In this document: one piece after another, positions 25,816 through 34,971 of the stretch
Position numbering within the stretch: the stretch's first letter is position 1
Layout: every line of letters begins with the position of its first letter
Source: Caulobacter sp. FWC26
GTDB taxonomy: Bacteria > Pseudomonadota > Alphaproteobacteria > Caulobacterales > Caulobacteraceae
DNA: 64,000 bases
Assembly: GCF_002742645.2 (NCBI RefSeq)
Contig: NZ_CP033875.1
Span: 2,396,001-2,460,000, forward strand
Reading direction: 5' to 3'
Notes under the pieces: generated by a model
Databases searched by the model: none
Told to the model about the DNA's origin: nothing
The model's input: only the letters and a program-made list of their open reading frames with translations
Made by a program: the position numbers and the translations under genes

Positions 25816-27606
25816 ATGTCCCGCAAAAGCGCCCTGGAATCCTCGGCAAGCGCCCTCGCCCAAGCCGATGTCGGCGTCTCCGGGATCCATCCGAGCGTCA
25901 TCGCCAACGCGATGGGCGACTCGGCCTCAGCCGAGGCGCTGGACCGGCTTAACCGCGCCGCCCAGGGGACCAAGAACGTCGAGAACGCCAAGGCCTTGGG
26001 GCGCGCGATCCAGGCCGTGCAGTTGCAGGACTACGCCAAGGCCGACAAGCTGGCGCTGAAGCTGTTGGAAAAGGACGAGCGCCTGGGTCTGGCCTGGCAC
26101 ATCCTGGCGATCGCCCGCGAGAAGACCGGCGACTTCGCCTCCTCTCTTCGCGCCTATGAAGCCGCGCTGACCTTGCTGCCGGACCACGGCCCGGTGGCGG
26201 GCGATCTGGGCCGCCTGGCCTTCCGCATGAATATGCCCGAGTTGGCGGCCAAGTTCTTCGCGCATTACCGACTCTCACGGCCCGACGACGTCGAGGGCGC
26301 CAACAACCTGGCCTGCGCGCTCCGCGAATTGAACCGCGAAAGCGAGGCCATCGAAGTCCTGAAGGCCGCACTGAACGCCAATCCCGAAGCGCCAGTTTTG
26401 TGGAACACGCTTGGCACGGTTCTTTGCAACATCGGGGATGGCGCGGGCTCCATTGTCTTCTTCGACGAGGCGCTTCGCCTCGCGCCGGACTTCTCCAAGG
26501 CCTACCACAACCGCGCCTTCGCCAAGCTGGACCTCGGCGACATCGAGAGCGCGCTCGTCGATTGCGAAGCGGCGATGCGCAATCCCGGGTCGCCCGAAGA
26601 CCTTGCGATGATGCAGTTCGCCCGCGCGACGATCCTGTTGGCTCTGGGGCGCGTGTCCGAGGGCTGGGACGCTTACGAATCGCGCTTCTCGCCGGCCCTG
26701 ACCGACGCGCCGCGCTTCCAGATTCCCGGCGTTCGGTGGTCGGGCCAGGATCTGAAGGGCAAGTCCCTGATGATCACGACCGAACAGGGCCTGGGCGACG
26801 AGGTGATGTTCGCCAACATGCTGCCAGATATCGTCGAGGCCTTGGGTCCGGACGGCTTCCTGTCGCTTGCGGTCGAGCGTCGCTTGGCGCCCCTGTTCGC
26901 CCGATCGTTCCCGAACGTCGAGGTGACGGCGCACCGCACGGTGGCTTACGAAGGCAGAGTCTTCAGGGCCGCGCCGCATATCGAGAATTGGGATCGCTTC
27001 GACTACTGGGCGGCGATCGGCGATTTCCTGCCCAGCCTGCGCCCCTCGGCCGAGGCGTTTCCCAAACGGCCGGCCTTCCTTCAGCCGGATCCGGCCCGGG
27101 TGGCGCACTGGAAGGCGCAACTCGAAAAGCTTGGTCCCGGCCCCAAGGTCGGCCTTCTCTGGAAAAGCCTCAAGCTTAACGCTGAACGCGCGCGGCAGTT
27201 TTCGCCGTTCCACCTGTGGGAGCCGGTTCTCCACACGCCAGGTGTGGTGTTCGTGAACCTGCAGTATGGCGACTGCGACGAAGAGATCGCCTTCGCCAAG
27301 CAGGAGCTGGGCGTCGAAATCTGGCAGCCGGAAGGCATCGATCTGAAAGCCGACCTCGACGACGTCGCGGCGCTGTGCGCGGCGGTCGATCTGGTCATTG
27401 GCTTCTCGAACGCCACCATCAACCTGGCCGGCGCCGTAGGCACGCCGATCTTTATGCTCACCGGCGCGTCGTCCTGGACCCGCCTGGGGACTGACTACTA
27501 TCCCTGGTATCCGAGCGTGCGCTGCTTCGTCACCGAGCAGTACGGGGTCTGGGAGCCGACCATGGGCCGCGTGGCCGAGGCTCTGCGCGATTTGGCCGCA
27601 TCCTGA
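25816..27606 (+). CDS. flmG: Flagellin glycosyltransferase FlmG
   Basis: A 596-residue modular protein. The N-terminal half (about residues 40-290) is tetratricopeptide repeats, for example LGLAWHILAIAREKTGDFAS and AYHNRAFAKLDLGDIESALV. The C-terminal half is a GT-B/heptosyltransferase-like domain with PKVGLLWKSLKLN and VDLVIGFSNATINLAGAVG. This matches FlmG of Caulobacter, in which the TPR part binds flagellin and the C-terminal part attaches the sugar. It is cytoplasmic (no signal). It lies divergent from flbT and upstream of flmH, the known flmGH pair. Confidence 0.93.
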   Translation: MSRKSALESSASALAQADVGVSGIHPSVIANAMGDSASAEALDRLNRAAQGTKNVENAKALGRAIQAVQLQDYAKADKLALKLLEKDERLGLAWHILAIAREKTGDFASSLRAYEAALTLLPDHGPVAGDLGRLAFRMNMPELAAKFFAHYRLSRPDDVEGANNLACALRELNRESEAIEVLKAALNANPEAPVLWNTLGTVLCNIGDGAGSIVFFDEALRLAPDFSKAYHNRAFAKLDLGDIESALVDCEAAMRNPGSPEDLAMMQFARATILLALGRVSEGWDAYESRFSPALTDAPRFQIPGVRWSGQDLKGKSLMITTEQGLGDEVMFANMLPDIVEALGPDGFLSLAVERRLAPLFARSFPNVEVTAHRTVAYEGRVFRAAPHIENWDRFDYWAAIGDFLPSLRPSAEAFPKRPAFLQPDPARVAHWKAQLEKLGPGPKVGLLWKSLKLNAERARQFSPFHLWEPVLHTPGVVFVNLQYGDCDEEIAFAKQELGVEIWQPEGIDLKADLDDVAALCAAVDLVIGFSNATINLAGAVGTPIFMLTGASSWTRLGTDYYPWYPSVRCFVTEQYGVWEPTMGRVAEALRDLAAS

Positions 27607-27762
27607 CCGCCCGCCTGGCTTGAGGCGGATCAATGCCCCCGTCGTCCAAGCCCTCAGACTGGAGCCCGGTCGGGATATCCTCTCGGCGGTTCCACATCCG
27701 CACTTGAAGGCGCGAGTCCAGACCTAAGCCCCGGACGCGCCGTCTGCGGCGCGAAGGCTGGA

Positions 27763-28353
27763 GTGATGGACATGGTCACGGTGCGATTGCGCGAGGTTGT
27801 TGAAGGGGATCGCGAACGGCTTCTGGCGTGGCGCAACAGTCCCGACGTTTCCGCCTACATGTACTCCGACCACAAGATCGGCCACGAGGAGCACGATCAC
27901 TGGTTCGATGTGGCGCGGCACGATCCCCGCCGTCGCTACTGGGTTATCGAGGCGGATGGCGAGCCGGTCGGACTGGCTAACCTGGCCGATATCGACTTCG
28001 CCCACCGTCGCTGCGCCTGGGCCTACTATCTGGCGAGCCCCAAAGTGCGCGGTCTGGGCGTCGGCTCGTTCGTCGAGTTTCAGATCATCGAGTACGTGTT
28101 CGGCCAACTGGGCCTGAACAAACTTTGGTGCGAGGTCCTGATCTCGAACGAGAGCGTCTGGCGGCTGCATGAACTGTACGGTTTCCAGCGCGAAGCTCTC
28201 TTCCGGCAACATGTGATGAAGCAGGGCCACGAGGTTGATGTGGTTGGCCTGGGCCTGTTGTCATGCGACTGGGCGGTGCGCCGAGAGGCCATGGCCGAGC
28301 GCTTGCGCGGCAAGGGTTTCGAAATCCCGTCCCAAGTTCACCAAGCCGCCTGA
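27763..28353 (+). CDS. flmH: PseH-like N-acetyltransferase FlmH
   Basis: 196 residues of the GNAT fold, closely resembling the N-acetyltransferase of pseudaminic acid synthesis (PseH). Features: VRLREVVEGDRERLLAWRN at the start, the acetyl-CoA loop SPKVRGLGVGSFVE near residue 98, and LNKLWCEVLISNESVWRLHE near residue 125. It follows flmG by 156 bases on the same strand. The inferred role is to acetylate the amino-sugar nucleotide that FlmG transfers to flagellin. ATG 27763 is followed by an in-frame ATG at 27769, which cannot be excluded. Confidence 0.88.
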   Translation: MMDMVTVRLREVVEGDRERLLAWRNSPDVSAYMYSDHKIGHEEHDHWFDVARHDPRRRYWVIEADGEPVGLANLADIDFAHRRCAWAYYLASPKVRGLGVGSFVEFQIIEYVFGQLGLNKLWCEVLISNESVWRLHELYGFQREALFRQHVMKQGHEVDVVGLGLLSCDWAVRREAMAERLRGKGFEIPSQVHQAA

Positions 28354-28460
28354 CAACGCCTTCCGCACCGACACCCTTGCCAACAGCGCAAGCGCCGGTA
28401 GTTTGATCCGCTCAATTTGAACAACTGTTCGAACCGGATCCGATTCCGGCGGAGATAGGC

Positions 28461-29330
28461 ATGAGCCAGCGCTTCGAAGGCACTTCCGACTATGTGGCCA
28501 CCGACGACCTGAAGGTCGCGGTCAACGCTGCGGTCGCTCTTGAACGTCCTTTGCTGATCAAGGGCGAGCCCGGCACCGGCAAGACGGTCCTGGCCTATGA
28601 AGTCGCCAAGGCGATGGGCGCGCCGCTAATCACCTGGCACATCAAGTCGACGACCAAGGCCCAGCAAGGCCTCTACGAGTACGACGCCGTCACCCGCCTG
28701 CGCGACAGCCAACTGGGCGACGAGCGCGTCAAGGACGTCAAGAACTACATCAAGAAGGGCAAGCTCTGGGAAGCTTTCGAGAGCGAAGTCCGCCCCGTGC
28801 TGCTGATCGACGAGATCGACAAGGCCGATATCGAGTTCCCGAACGACCTCCTGCAGGAGCTCGATCGCATGGAGTTCTTCGTCTACGAGACCGGCGAGAC
28901 CATCAAGGCCAAGGTGCGGCCGGTGATGATCATCACCTCGAACAATGAGAAGGAACTGCCTGACGCGTTCCTTCGCCGCTGCTTCTTCCACTACATCCGC
29001 TTCCCGGAAGCCGAGACGATGCAGGCCATCGTCGACGTCCACTTCCCGGGCATCAAGCAGAAGCTCGTCGCCGAGGCGCTGCGCATCTTCTACGACATGC
29101 GCAAGGTGCCCGGTCTGAAGAAGAAGCCTTCCACCTCGGAATTGCTGGACTGGCTGAAGCTGTTGCTGGTCGAGGACATCGACGAGACGATCCTGCGCGA
29201 AAAAGACCCCACCAAGCTGATCCCGCCGCTGCATGGGGCCTTGCTGAAGAACGAGCAGGACGTTCACCTGTTCGAACGCCTGGCGTTCCTGGCGCGTCGG
29301 GAAGGTTCCGGCGGTCGTCCTGGGCAGTAG
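28461..29330 (+). CDS. MoxR-family AAA+ ATPase
   Basis: 289 residues. Walker A is GEPGTGKT near residue 37, Walker B VLLIDEIDKAD near residue 115, and sensor 1 with arginine finger ITSNNEKELPDAFLRRC near residue 155. MoxR ATPases act as chaperones, usually with a VWA-domain partner encoded directly downstream. Here the next gene is a lipoprotein and no VWA gene is present, so the partner is elsewhere or absent. Confidence 0.92.
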   Translation: MSQRFEGTSDYVATDDLKVAVNAAVALERPLLIKGEPGTGKTVLAYEVAKAMGAPLITWHIKSTTKAQQGLYEYDAVTRLRDSQLGDERVKDVKNYIKKGKLWEAFESEVRPVLLIDEIDKADIEFPNDLLQELDRMEFFVYETGETIKAKVRPVMIITSNNEKELPDAFLRRCFFHYIRFPEAETMQAIVDVHFPGIKQKLVAEALRIFYDMRKVPGLKKKPSTSELLDWLKLLLVEDIDETILREKDPTKLIPPLHGALLKNEQDVHLFERLAFLARREGSGGRPGQ

Positions 29331-29428
29331 TCCAGCCTGCGACGAAATGGCCGTTACCGGGAATTCACTGGACGCACGCTATACGCGCGACCAACGTCCA
29401 GGCTTCAAGGGAAGGCCAAAGGAACACC

Positions 29429-30238
29429 ATGCGTCATTCGAAATGGCTGGTCGCCGCGCTGCTGGTTGGCGTGGGCGCCAGCGCATTGACCGCCTGCCAG
29501 CCCGGCGCGCCGGACAAGGACCACAGGGCAGAGCGGCGCCTGGGCAGGGAGCCCGTGCGCGCCATCGAGCGGCTGGACTGTCCCGAACGACAAGGCGGCC
29601 TGACTCGCTTGAGCGCCGCGCCGGACGGCCAGTCCTGCACCTACACCTCCAGCGAAGGGACGGTTGATCTGCGTCTTATTCGTTTGAACGGTGGAGACGC
29701 CGAAGCGGCGCTGGCTCCGATCGAGGCGGAACTCAAGGGCGTGATGCCCACGCCCCCCGCCCCGCCGGTCCCGCCCGAGACCAAGGATGGCAAGAACAAG
29801 ACCAGCATCCATCTGCCGGGCATCAATATCGACGCCCACGGCGACAGCGCCGACATCCGGATCGGCCATCTGACCATCAACAGCGATGGCGGCGCGGCCG
29901 AAGTGAAGGTCAACAAGAACGTCAACATCAAGAGCGAAGGCGGCCAGGCGTCGGTCAATGTCGCTGCCAACGACGACCACGAAGGCGACGTCACGATCAA
30001 GGCCAATGACAACGGGGCGGAAATCCGCGCTCAGAAGGGCGGCGACGCGGTCCGCTCGACCCTGATCCTCGCCAACGACAAGGCGCCTAAGGGCTATCGC
30101 CTGGCCGGCTATGAAGCGCGCGGCCCCAAGGGCGGTCCTTTGGCCGTGGCCGTGGTCAAGGCCAAGAACCGCAACACCGACGATCATGACCTGTTCAAGG
30201 ACATGAAGGCGCTGGTCCGCCACAACGTCGGCGGCTGA
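29429..30238 (+). CDS. Lipoprotein with beta-strand repeats
   Basis: 269 residues. The signal peptide ends in the lipobox LTAC (Cys 23). After a charged region and a Pro-rich linker (about residues 107-120), residues about 125-215 consist of short Asn/Asp/Lys-rich strands such as INIDAHGDSADIRIGHLTIN, suggestive of a small beta-helix (DUF4097-like). No catalytic motif is seen. It lies 98 bases after the MoxR gene and is followed by a hairpin. Confidence 0.75.
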   Translation: MRHSKWLVAALLVGVGASALTACQPGAPDKDHRAERRLGREPVRAIERLDCPERQGGLTRLSAAPDGQSCTYTSSEGTVDLRLIRLNGGDAEAALAPIEAELKGVMPTPPAPPVPPETKDGKNKTSIHLPGINIDAHGDSADIRIGHLTINSDGGAAEVKVNKNVNIKSEGGQASVNVAANDDHEGDVTIKANDNGAEIRAQKGGDAVRSTLILANDKAPKGYRLAGYEARGPKGGPLAVAVVKAKNRNTDDHDLFKDMKALVRHNVGG

Positions 30239-30250
30239 CGGGAAAGCCAA

Positions 30251-30280
30251 ATCCCGGCCGGGCAACCACCCGGCCGGGAT
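30251..30280. terminator. Bidirectional hairpin between convergent genes
   Basis: A perfect 12-bp stem, ATCCCGGCCGGG/CCCGGCCGGGAT, with a six-base loop lies between the lipoprotein gene and the convergent gene at 30307. No T-run follows on either side. Confidence 0.55.
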
Positions 30281-30306
30281 GATAAAGCCAACGCCTACGC
30301 CGCCTA

Positions 30307-30678
30307 TCAGAGCGGCGTGACTTCCATGACCTTGTAAGTCAGCGGTCGACCGTCCTCATCGGTGACGGTGACATATTCACCCAGCGCGAACCGATGCTCG
30401 CCCAGGCGATGCAATGGCTCGTCGTCCGACTCTTCCGCGGCGTCGTAGTCGAAGAACCAGCGCTGACCACGCTTGTTCAGCCGGCCATCGACCGCGTCCT
30501 CGGCAGGCGCGAAGCGTCGCACGCTGCAGGACGCCTTGACCTTGGCGTACTCACCCTCGTCGATGTGACCGTCGGCGGTGAGCGGCGCCGTCAGAGCGTA
30601 GCCGCGATGGTCGTCGCCGCCGGCGAACTCGGTGCCTGGGTTACGCGCCAGGCGCATGACGATGCGGGATAAGGACAT
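30307..30678 (-). CDS. Hypothetical cytoplasmic protein
   Basis: 123 residues, no signal peptide or membrane segment. It is rich in charged residues, with GDDHRGYALTAPL near residue 22 and a WFFDYD motif near 73. It resembles small conserved alphaproteobacterial proteins of unknown function. It lies 33 bases after the universal stress gene on the same strand, so the two may be co-transcribed. Confidence 0.7.
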   Translation of the reverse strand: MSLSRIVMRLARNPGTEFAGGDDHRGYALTAPLTADGHIDEGEYAKVKASCSVRRFAPAEDAVDGRLNKRGQRWFFDYDAAEESDDEPLHRLGEHRFALGEYVTVTDEDGRPLTYKVMEVTPL

Positions 30679-30711
30679 CCAGCCTCCCTTTTCTTCTAGT
30701 CTTTCAGACGT

Positions 30712-31524
30712 CTAGTGCGACAGGAACAAGGACGGCCCTTCGCTGCCGAGTAACGTTCGGGTTGTCCCGCCAAAAATGAACTCCTGCAACCTCGGGTGAC
30801 CGAACGCGCCGGCGACCAGGAGGTTCGCGTTCACGTCCTTGGCCGCGCCTAATAGAAGCGAGGCGGCGTCGCTGCTTCCTTCCAGCGTCCGCGCGCGGGC
30901 CGTCACCCCTCGCGCGGCAAGGAAGTCGACCAAACGACCAAGTTCGAACGCGCGCGACGAGGCGGCGGGCGCGCCGGCCACGATGACGGCGCTGGCCTTC
31001 TCAAGCAGCGGCAGCGCGGTGCGGACCGCCCGGCTGGCTTCCTTGCCGCCGTCCCAGGCCACAAGAGCGACGCCATCTGTCCGGAAGCCCGGCCGGGCGA
31101 CCAAGGTGGGCCTTTGCTCGTCAGCGACCAGTTGCTGGAACGCTTCGGCCAGCGGCCCCTTGCCGCGCGCCGACGCATCATCGAACACGATGACGTCGGA
31201 CAGGCGCCCCTCCATCGCCAGGCCCGCCCAGACCGGCGATTCCAGGGTGATGACGCGCGTGCGGCCATAGCCGAGGTCCGCAGCCAGCTTGCCAACCGCC
31301 TTCGCGCCCTCTTGAGCCGCTTCCTTGAGGCTTTCCAGCGCCGTAACCTGCACGCCGCCCATGAAGCCCTCGCCCATCCAAGGCATCAGGTCCGCCATGT
31401 CGGCGGGCGCATGGACACAGGCCAGTTCAGCCTTGAAGGCCGTCGCGAGGGTCGCGGCGGAGGTCAGGACGCCTTGGTCGTTCGGGGTTCCGGCCAGCGG
31501 AACCATGATTCTCGCCCAACTCAT
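30712..31524 (-). CDS. Universal stress protein (tandem UspA)
   Basis: 270 residues, long enough for two UspA-type domains. It starts MSWARIMVPLAGTPNDQGVL at ATG 31524 (GGGAG upstream). The second domain begins near GVALVAWDGGKEASRAVRT, with VAGAFGHPRLQEFIFGGTTR near the end, the G-x-x-G-x(9)-G-x-T nucleotide-site pattern. The open frame extends 139 codons upstream, but that segment is antisense to the HD gene and is not coding. The role in stress is inferred from family only. Confidence 0.88.
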   Translation of the reverse strand: MSWARIMVPLAGTPNDQGVLTSAATLATAFKAELACVHAPADMADLMPWMGEGFMGGVQVTALESLKEAAQEGAKAVGKLAADLGYGRTRVITLESPVWAGLAMEGRLSDVIVFDDASARGKGPLAEAFQQLVADEQRPTLVARPGFRTDGVALVAWDGGKEASRAVRTALPLLEKASAVIVAGAPAASSRAFELGRLVDFLAARGVTARARTLEGSSDAASLLLGAAKDVNANLLVAGAFGHPRLQEFIFGGTTRTLLGSEGPSLFLSH

Positions 31525-31591
31525 GATCGAACTCCCTTTTGAGGGCATTTCCACAGATGACGGCGAACCGCTCATTGATCTTTCGCAACCG

Positions 31592-32275
31592 ATGCGCCAG
31601 TCAACCGACTTCATCACAAGGAACGAACGCGTGGCCAAAGGGCTGCAAAGGGGCGGACCGCCCCGTGCATGGCAGAGAATGCTCTCCGGACGTCGGCTCG
31701 ACCTGCTCGACCCGTCGCCGATGGATATCGAGATCGAGGACATCGCCCATGGTCTGGCGCGCGTCGCGCGCTGGAACGGACAGACCGTGGGCGAGCATGG
31801 CTTTTCGGTGGCCCAGCACAGCCTTGTGGTCGAAGAGATCGCCGCGCACATGAAGCCGGATCTGGAGCCGCGATGGCGCCTCGCGGCGCTACTGCACGAC
31901 GCCAGCGAGTATGTGATAGGCGACATGATCAGCCCGTTCAAGGCGGCGCTGGGCGTCAGCTACAAGGATTTTGAGACCCGGCTGGAAGACGCGATCCACA
32001 TCCGCTTCGGCCTGCCGGTAAAGACCCCCGCCCCGATCAAGAAGCTGATCAAGCAAGCCGACCGCGCCTGCGCCTTCTTCGAAGCCACCCAGCTGGCGGG
32101 CTTCGAGCGCGCCGAGTCCCTGACGATCTTCGGCGCTCCGCCGGCGGGGTATGATCTGCAGATCACGCCCCTGGCGCCCTTCGAGGCCCAGGCGCGCTAT
32201 GTTCAGCGCTTCCATGTGCTGTCGCGCGCAGCGGGCTATGAGTCTGCGCCCGACGCGGCGTTTGAAACCGAGTAG
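31592..32275 (+). CDS. HD-domain phosphohydrolase, YfbR-like
   Basis: A metal-dependent HD hydrolase; YfbR relatives are 5'-deoxynucleotidases. Length is 227 residues from ATG 31592. Metal ligands appear as GEHGFSVAQHSL (first His), ALLHDASEYVIGD (HD pair) and KQADRACAFFEA (late Asp). The start is uncertain: the frame is open to 31325, with ATGs at 31505, 31523 and 31679; the first two overlap the divergent stress gene start. The substrate is not known. Confidence 0.82.
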   Translation: MRQSTDFITRNERVAKGLQRGGPPRAWQRMLSGRRLDLLDPSPMDIEIEDIAHGLARVARWNGQTVGEHGFSVAQHSLVVEEIAAHMKPDLEPRWRLAALLHDASEYVIGDMISPFKAALGVSYKDFETRLEDAIHIRFGLPVKTPAPIKKLIKQADRACAFFEATQLAGFERAESLTIFGAPPAGYDLQITPLAPFEAQARYVQRFHVLSRAAGYESAPDAAFETE

Positions 32276-32284
32276 CGGGGCGCG

Positions 32285-33265
32285 ATGAACACGGCGGTCG
32301 TCATCGGTCTGTCAGCGGTGGTCGTGGCGATCCGCGACGGCGAGGCCGTTGTGCTGACCGTTCGGCCGCATGACGCCGTCACCGATATCGCCTCCCCGCT
32401 GTCCGGCCTGCCCTTCGGTCCTTTCGATCCCGAGGCGCACCGAACCTTTGAGCTGGGCCTGCGCGCCTTCGTGACCCAGCAGACCCGTTTCCAGCTGGGC
32501 TATGTCGAACAGCTCTACACCTTCGGCGACAAGGGCCGTGACGCGCCGCGCGCCGAGGTGGGGGCCGGCGCCGCTCGCGTGGTTTCGGTCGGCTACCTGG
32601 GCCTGACGCCCAAGGCGGTCGACACCGACGCGCCCGACACCGCCTGGGCCCCCTGGACCCGGTTCTTTCCCTGGGAGGACTGGCGCGCCGGCCGCCCTGC
32701 CCTGCTCGACGACGCCATCGCCCCGGCCCTGAAACGCTGGGCCGCCGACGACGCCGGCAAATGGTCTCGCGCGCGCCTGGCCTTCGCCCTGGACGGCGCG
32801 CCCTGGAACGAGGAACGGGTGCTGGAGCGCTACGAGCTGCTCTACGAGGCGGGCCTGGCGCCCGAAGCCGCCCGCGACCGCGCCCGCGCCGACGGCCAGG
32901 ATCCCGCCGAACCTGCGGCGCTTTCGGCGGCCTTGGGCGAGCCGATGATTTCGGACCACCGGCGGATCCTGGCCACCGGCCTGTCGCGCCTCCGCGGCAA
33001 GATCAAGTACCGCCCCGTGGTGTTCGAGCTGACGCCGGAGGAGTTCACCCTCTCGACCCTGCAGCGCACGGTCGAAGCCATCGCCGGCGTGCCGCTGCAC
33101 AAGCAGAACTTCCGCCGCGTGGTCGAGCGCGAGGAGCTGGTCGAGGGCCTGGGTCGCCTCGACGCCGAAACCGGCGGCCGCCCGGCGGAGCTGTTCCGTT
33201 TCCGCCGCGAGATGCTGGCGACGCGGCAAGCGACGGGGCTCTCGCTGCCACTCCTGCGGGACTAA
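32285..33265 (+). CDS. Nudix-fold NAD regulator, NrtR-like
   Basis: 326 residues. The N-terminal half has the Nudix fold but its Nudix box is degenerate: the stretch GPFDPEAHRTFELGLRAF then VTQQ lacks the REUxEE residues, so it is unlikely to hydrolyse. The C-terminal half (KIKYRPVVFELTPEEFTLST then LQRTVEAIAGVPLHKQNFRR) matches the winged helix of NrtR-type regulators. It lies 9 bases after the HD hydrolase, so they form an operon. The ligand is probably an NAD-related metabolite. Confidence 0.8.
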   Translation: MNTAVVIGLSAVVVAIRDGEAVVLTVRPHDAVTDIASPLSGLPFGPFDPEAHRTFELGLRAFVTQQTRFQLGYVEQLYTFGDKGRDAPRAEVGAGAARVVSVGYLGLTPKAVDTDAPDTAWAPWTRFFPWEDWRAGRPALLDDAIAPALKRWAADDAGKWSRARLAFALDGAPWNEERVLERYELLYEAGLAPEAARDRARADGQDPAEPAALSAALGEPMISDHRRILATGLSRLRGKIKYRPVVFELTPEEFTLSTLQRTVEAIAGVPLHKQNFRRVVEREELVEGLGRLDAETGGRPAELFRFRREMLATRQATGLSLPLLRD

Positions 33266-33400
33266 GGGTCGTCATCGACAATCTGTGGTCTCAGCCCACA
33301 CGCCGTCATCAAATTTTTGAAACCGTACTGGTTGCGATTTCGGTCGGCGACGCCACATCCGGGCTCTCACCGCTGCGCGCGGATCAAACGAGGGTTTCCT

Positions 33401-34033
33401 GTGCTGCTTGAAAAACTGAACTGGCGCTACGCCACCAAGAAGATGGATCCGACCAAGGTCGTCTCCGAGGACAAGGTCGAGCGGATCGTGGAAGCTGCAC
33501 GATTGGCCCCGACGTCCAGCGGGCTGCAGCCCTTCGAGATCATCGTCCTCACAAACGCCGAGGTCCGCGAAAAGATCAAGGCTATCGGCTGGAACCAGAG
33601 CCCCATCACCGACGGCTCGCACCTGCTGGTCTTCGCGGCTTGGGATAACTACACCGCCGAGCGGATCAACCATATGTTCGACCTCGTCAACGAGGTGCGT
33701 GGTTTCCGGAACGAAGGCTGGGAAAACTATCGCCAGATGCTTCTGTCGACCTATCCGCAGCGCGACGCCGAGACGAACTTCGAGCACGCCGCCCGCCAGG
33801 CCTACATCGCGTTTGGCCTCGCCTTGGCTCAGGCGGCCTTTGAGGGCGTCGATGCGACCCCGATGGAAGGTTTCGATCCCAAGGCTCTGGACGAGATCCT
33901 CGGCCTCCGGGAGCGCGGACTGCGCTCGGTGACGATTGCCCCGCTAGGCTATCGTCAGGCCGAGGGCGACTGGCTGGTGAACCTGCAGAAGGTCCGTCGC
34001 CCGCGCGACCAGTTTGTCACCGAGGTGAAATAA
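33401..34033 (+). CDS. Nitroreductase-family NAD(P)H oxidoreductase
   Basis: An FMN-dependent reductase of 210 residues. It starts at GTG 33401 (CGAGGG upstream), giving MLLEKLNWRYATKKMDP. Motifs include EAARLAPTSSGLQPFEIIVL near residue 30 (FMN-binding), and late RSVTIAPLGYRQAEGDWL. The length is typical. It resembles NfsB/DrgA-type enzymes, which reduce quinones and nitroaromatics; the natural substrate is unknown. Confidence 0.9.
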   Translation: MLLEKLNWRYATKKMDPTKVVSEDKVERIVEAARLAPTSSGLQPFEIIVLTNAEVREKIKAIGWNQSPITDGSHLLVFAAWDNYTAERINHMFDLVNEVRGFRNEGWENYRQMLLSTYPQRDAETNFEHAARQAYIAFGLALAQAAFEGVDATPMEGFDPKALDEILGLRERGLRSVTIAPLGYRQAEGDWLVNLQKVRRPRDQFVTEVK

Positions 34034-34068
34034 CCTAGACGGGTCGAGCGCCCCGACAGGGGCGCTCG

Positions 34069-34971
34069 CTACTCAGCCTCCACCCGCGCCCGCCACTTGG
34101 CCTTGAGCGTGTGGGAGGTGTCGCGCGACCCATCCGGGCTCCAGCCCGGCGGGCCGAACACATAGCCCAGCGCCTCCTTGGGCGACTTTGAGTTCGCGAC
34201 GTCCTTGGCGATGCCGACCCACTCGTGGAAGACGTTGTGCAACAGGTTGAAGTTGCCGAGGTTCTTAACCGTGCCATAGCGGCAGGGCTCCTCGTCGACC
34301 TCGGGGATGAAGGTGCCGAACATCCGGTCCCAGATGATCAGGATGCCCGCGTAGTTGGCGTCCAGATAGCGCGGATTGCGCGCGTGGTGGACGCGGTGAT
34401 GCGAGGGGGTGTTGAACACCGCCTCGAACCAGCGCGGCATGCGCCCCACCGCCTCGGTGTGGATCCAAAATTGGTAGACGAGGCTGATCCCCTTCTGGAT
34501 CGCCACCATGGCCGGCGGGAAGCCCAGGAACGACAGCGGCAGCCAAAGCAGCCACGTTCCGGCGACGCCGCCGGTCCAGGTCTGCCGCAGGGCGGTCGAC
34601 AGGTTGTAGTGGGTCGAGGTGTGGTGGTTGACGTGGCTCGCCCACCAGAACCGCCGTTCGTGCGCGAGACGGTGGAACCAGTAGTAGGTCAGGTCCTCCA
34701 GGAAGAAGACCGCGACCCAGGCCCAGACCGCCGTCATCGGGATCGTGAACAGACGGTGCTGGTAGACCCAGACGGTGGTGGCGAACACGACGCCGCCGAA
34801 CAGCACCCCAGCGATCGTGCTGCCCAGGCCCATGCTGAGCGACATGGCCGTATCGCGCGTCTCGTAATTGGCCTTGGCCTTGCCGAAGCGGCCGAGCAGA
34901 ATTTCCAGGATGATGGCCAGCACGAAGAACGGGATCGCCAGCTGGACGGGGTCAAAGGGGGCTTTCAGCAT
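34069..34971 (-). CDS. Sterol desaturase / fatty acid hydroxylase family membrane protein
   Basis: A di-iron membrane oxygenase of 300 residues. The His clusters are HRLAH near residue 102, HVNHH near residue 115, and HRVHH near residue 195. Several hydrophobic helices precede and separate them. ATG 34971 overlaps the previous gene's TGA by one base (TGATG), so translation is coupled. The substrate (lipid, hopanoid or ether lipid) is not evident. Confidence 0.88.
   Translation of the reverse strand: MLKAPFDPVQLAIPFFVLAIILEILLGRFGKAKANYETRDTAMSLSMGLGSTIAGVLFGGVVFATTVWVYQHRLFTIPMTAVWAWVAVFFLEDLTYYWFHRLAHERRFWWASHVNHHTSTHYNLSTALRQTWTGGVAGTWLLWLPLSFLGFPPAMVAIQKGISLVYQFWIHTEAVGRMPRWFEAVFNTPSHHRVHHARNPRYLDANYAGILIIWDRMFGTFIPEVDEEPCRYGTVKNLGNFNLLHNVFHEWVGIAKDVANSKSPKEALGYVFGPPGWSPDGSRDTSHTLKAKWRARVEAE

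Noticed and set aside
31325..31591. N-terminal extension of the HD hydrolase
   Set aside because: This part lies antisense to the universal stress gene and shows no family similarity.
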